Shown: piece after piece, positions 7,403 through 8,866 of the stretch
How positions within the stretch are numbered: the stretch's first letter is position 1
How the letters are laid out: each line of letters starts with the position of its first letter
NCBI GenBank assembly: GCA_030673955.1
Contig: DAOVBF010000028.1
Location: 1 to 8,866, forward strand
Source: Deltaproteobacteria bacterium
GTDB taxonomy: Bacteria > Myxococcota_A > UBA9160 > SZUA-336
DNA: 8,866 nucleotides
Direction of reading: 5' to 3'
Notes under the pieces: model-generated
What the model saw: the letters and a program-made list of their open reading frames with translations, nothing else
What the model was told of the DNA's origin: nothing
The model's database searches: none
Made by a program: the position numbers and the translations under genes

Positions 7403-8407
7403 ATGGCCACGCGTGTGGGTATCAACGGCTTCGGCAGGGTCGGCCGCTGCGTGATGCGCATCGGGGCCGACGATCGCGAGCTCGAATTCGTCGCTGTCAA
7501 TGACGTAACCGACGCCAAGACCCTGGCGCACCTGCTCAAGTATGACTCGGTGCACGGCCAGTTCGCGAATACGGTGGAAAGCACCGCCAGCAGCCTTCTC
7601 ATCGGCTCGCGCGAGGTGCGCGTCCTGTCGGAGCGCGATCCCGCCAAGCTTCCCTGGGGCGAGCTCGGCTGCCAGATCGTGATCGAGGCCACCGGCCTTT
7701 TCAGGAAGAAGGCCGACGCGGCGAAGCACCTCGAGGCCGGCGCGAGCAAGGTCATCATCACCGCTCCGGCGACCGAGCCCGACGTGACGATCGCTCTGGG
7801 CGTGAATGAAGACGCCTACGATCCCGCGAGTCATCACGTGATCTCCAATGCCTCCTGCACCACCAACTGCCTGGCTCCGGTGGCCAAGGTGTTGCTGCAG
7901 GATTTCGGCATGCGTCGCGGCTGGATGACGACGACGCACGCGTACACGAACGACCAGCGGATCCTCGATCTGCCGCACAAGGATCTACGCCGGGCTCGCG
8001 CGGCGGCGGTCTCGATGATCCCCACCTCCACCGGCGCTGCGCGCGCGGTGGGACTGGTGCTCCCCGAGCTCAAGGGGAGGCTCGACGGCATCTCCATCCG
8101 GGTGCCCACCAGCGACGTCTCGGTTGTGGATCTCGTCTGCGAGCTGGGTCGCGAGGCAAACGCGGAGCAGATCAACAAAGCCTTCCGCAAGGCCGCGGAT
8201 GGACCCATGTCCGGCATCTTGCGCGTCTGCGACGAGCCCCTGGTCTCGATCGACTTCCGCGGGGATTCCCACTCGTGCATCGTCGATGCGGACAACACCA
8301 AGGTGCTGGACGGAAACCTCGCCAAGGTGTTGTCCTGGTATGACAACGAGTGGGGCTACGCGAGCCGCGTGGTCGACCTGGCCAGGTACGTCGCCGCCAG
8401 GCTGTGA
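7403..8407 (+). CDS. gap: Type I glyceraldehyde-3-phosphate dehydrogenase, NAD-dependent
   Basis: Cytosolic homotetrameric glycolytic enzyme converting glyceraldehyde-3-phosphate, phosphate and NAD+ to 1,3-bisphosphoglycerate. Its 334 residues are the standard length. The Rossmann motif GINGFGRVGR (6-15) is followed by VNDVTD (32-37), whose Asp34 is typical of NAD use. The catalytic block SNASCTTNC (148-156) holds nucleophile Cys152, and His179 in TTTHAYTNDQ is the general base. DLPHKDLRRARAA (189-201) has the Leu-Pro pair usual in NAD-dependent forms. SMIPTSTGAA (204-213) and SWYDNEWGYA (311-320) are also intact. A small variation is RVPTSDVSVVDL where RVPTPNVSVVDL is common. The start is fixed by the ribosome site and promoter just upstream. 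The stop codon TGA lies inside the GTGA that begins pgk, so the product of this enzyme is the substrate of the next gene's product. Confidence 0.98.
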   Translation: MATRVGINGFGRVGRCVMRIGADDRELEFVAVNDVTDAKTLAHLLKYDSVHGQFANTVESTASSLLIGSREVRVLSERDPAKLPWGELGCQIVIEATGLFRKKADAAKHLEAGASKVIITAPATEPDVTIALGVNEDAYDPASHHVISNASCTTNCLAPVAKVLLQDFGMRRGWMTTTHAYTNDQRILDLPHKDLRRARAAAVSMIPTSTGAARAVGLVLPELKGRLDGISIRVPTSDVSVVDLVCELGREANAEQINKAFRKAADGPMSGILRVCDEPLVSIDFRGDSHSCIVDADNTKVLDGNLAKVLSWYDNEWGYASRVVDLARYVAARL

Positions 8408-8866
8408 GCTCGCCGAACTCGCTACCGTCGGTCGTGGATCTCCCGCTTCGCGGCCGACGGGTCTTCCTTCGATCGGACTTGAACGTCCCCCTCAGAGACG
8501 GAGGTGTTGCCGACGACACGCGCATCCGCGCCTCGCTACCCACGCTGGACTACATTCGACAGCAGGGGGGGCGCGTGGTTCTGAGCTCCCATCTCGGGCG
8601 TCCCAAGGGCCAGCGCCGGCCCGAGCTCTCGCTCCGGCCCGTTGCGGACACCCTCGGTATCCCGCTGGCGCCCGACTGCATCGGCCCCGAGGTGGAGGCG
8701 CAGGTCGCGCGACTCGGGGACGGCGACGTGCTCCTACTCGAGAACCTGCGCTTTCACGCGGGTGAGACGAGCAACGACCCGAGCTTCGTCGAGAACCTCG
8801 CACGGCTTAGCGATGTGTATGTCAATGACGCGTTCGGCACGGCGCACCGCGCGCACGCCTCGATCG
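8404..8866 (+). CDS. pgk: Phosphoglycerate kinase, N-terminal part (3' end outside window)
   Basis: Cytosolic enzyme converting 1,3-bisphosphoglycerate and ADP to 3-phosphoglycerate and ATP. The window holds 154 codons of a protein usually about 390-400 residues long, that is, most of the substrate-binding N-terminal domain. Visible motifs are GRRVFLRSDLNVPL (17-30) with the substrate-binding Asp and Asn, DDTRIRASLPTL (37-48), SSHLGRPKG (59-67), LLLENLRFHAGE (109-120) and the signature DVYVNDAFGTAHRAHAS (137-153). I chose the GTG at 8404 because it gives a four-base GTGA overlap with the gap stop, matching the coupling seen at acpS-acylase. An alternative GTG at 8434 has no ribosome site and would leave a shorter N-terminus. 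No strong Shine-Dalgarno precedes 8404, so translation probably depends on ribosomes finishing gap. All visible catalytic and binding residues are intact. Confidence 0.95.
   Translation, partial: MSSPNSLPSVVDLPLRGRRVFLRSDLNVPLRDGGVADDTRIRASLPTLDYIRQQGGRVVLSSHLGRPKGQRRPELSLRPVADTLGIPLAPDCIGPEVEAQVARLGDGDVLLLENLRFHAGETSNDPSFVENLARLSDVYVNDAFGTAHRAHASI

Noticed and set aside
7349..7978. Minus-strand open frame of 209 codons over gap and its promoter region.
   Set aside because: It is a shadow of the conserved gap gene and would run through the gap promoter and ribosome site. No motif supports it.

Overview
The window is a GC-rich (roughly two-thirds G+C by eye), densely packed bacterial chromosome segment with six recognisable protein-coding genes plus a seventh cut by the right edge. 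I see no RNA genes, CRISPR arrays, insertion sequences or phage genes. An RND efflux permease and a membrane-anchored, probably periplasmic Ntn-hydrolase point to a Gram-negative host. The protein styles would suit a high-GC proteobacterium or a Myxococcota/Desulfobacterota-like lineage, but the sequence alone does not fix the taxon.

Layout. (1) Positions 2-2986 (+): an HAE1/AcrB-type RND permease that has lost only its extreme N-terminus to the window edge. (2) Positions 7296 down to 2997 (-): a compact four-gene set. It runs acpS (holo-ACP synthase), a penicillin-acylase-family hydrolase, a Y-family DNA polymerase homologue and a YjbQ/UPF0047 protein. The gaps are a 4-base GTGA overlap, 33 bases and 20 bases, so one transcript is likely. 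Its last gene meets the RND gene tail to tail, 10 bases apart. (3) Positions 7297-7402: a 106-base divergent intergenic region with a good sigma70-type promoter toward gap. (4) Positions 7403-8866 (+): gap (NAD-type glyceraldehyde-3-phosphate dehydrogenase) followed by pgk (phosphoglycerate kinase, GTG start, 3' end missing). These two are joined by a second GTGA overlap and form a lower-glycolysis operon.

How the genes relate. gap and pgk catalyse consecutive steps and are translationally coupled. The minus-strand set mixes acyl-carrier-protein activation, an amide-bond hydrolase, a DNA-repair-type protein and a small YjbQ protein, with no obvious common pathway.

The most interesting object is the Y-family polymerase homologue at 3428-4477. 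It keeps the helix-hairpin-helix thumb, the little finger and an almost ideal C-terminal beta-clamp-binding motif (QLRLF). It has lost the first catalytic Asp, the catalytic Glu next to the second Asp, and two nucleotide-contacting residues. It therefore looks like an ImuB-like non-catalytic clamp-binding protein built on a compact DinB scaffold. The acylase and the RND permease also carry substitutions at normally conserved functional positions.
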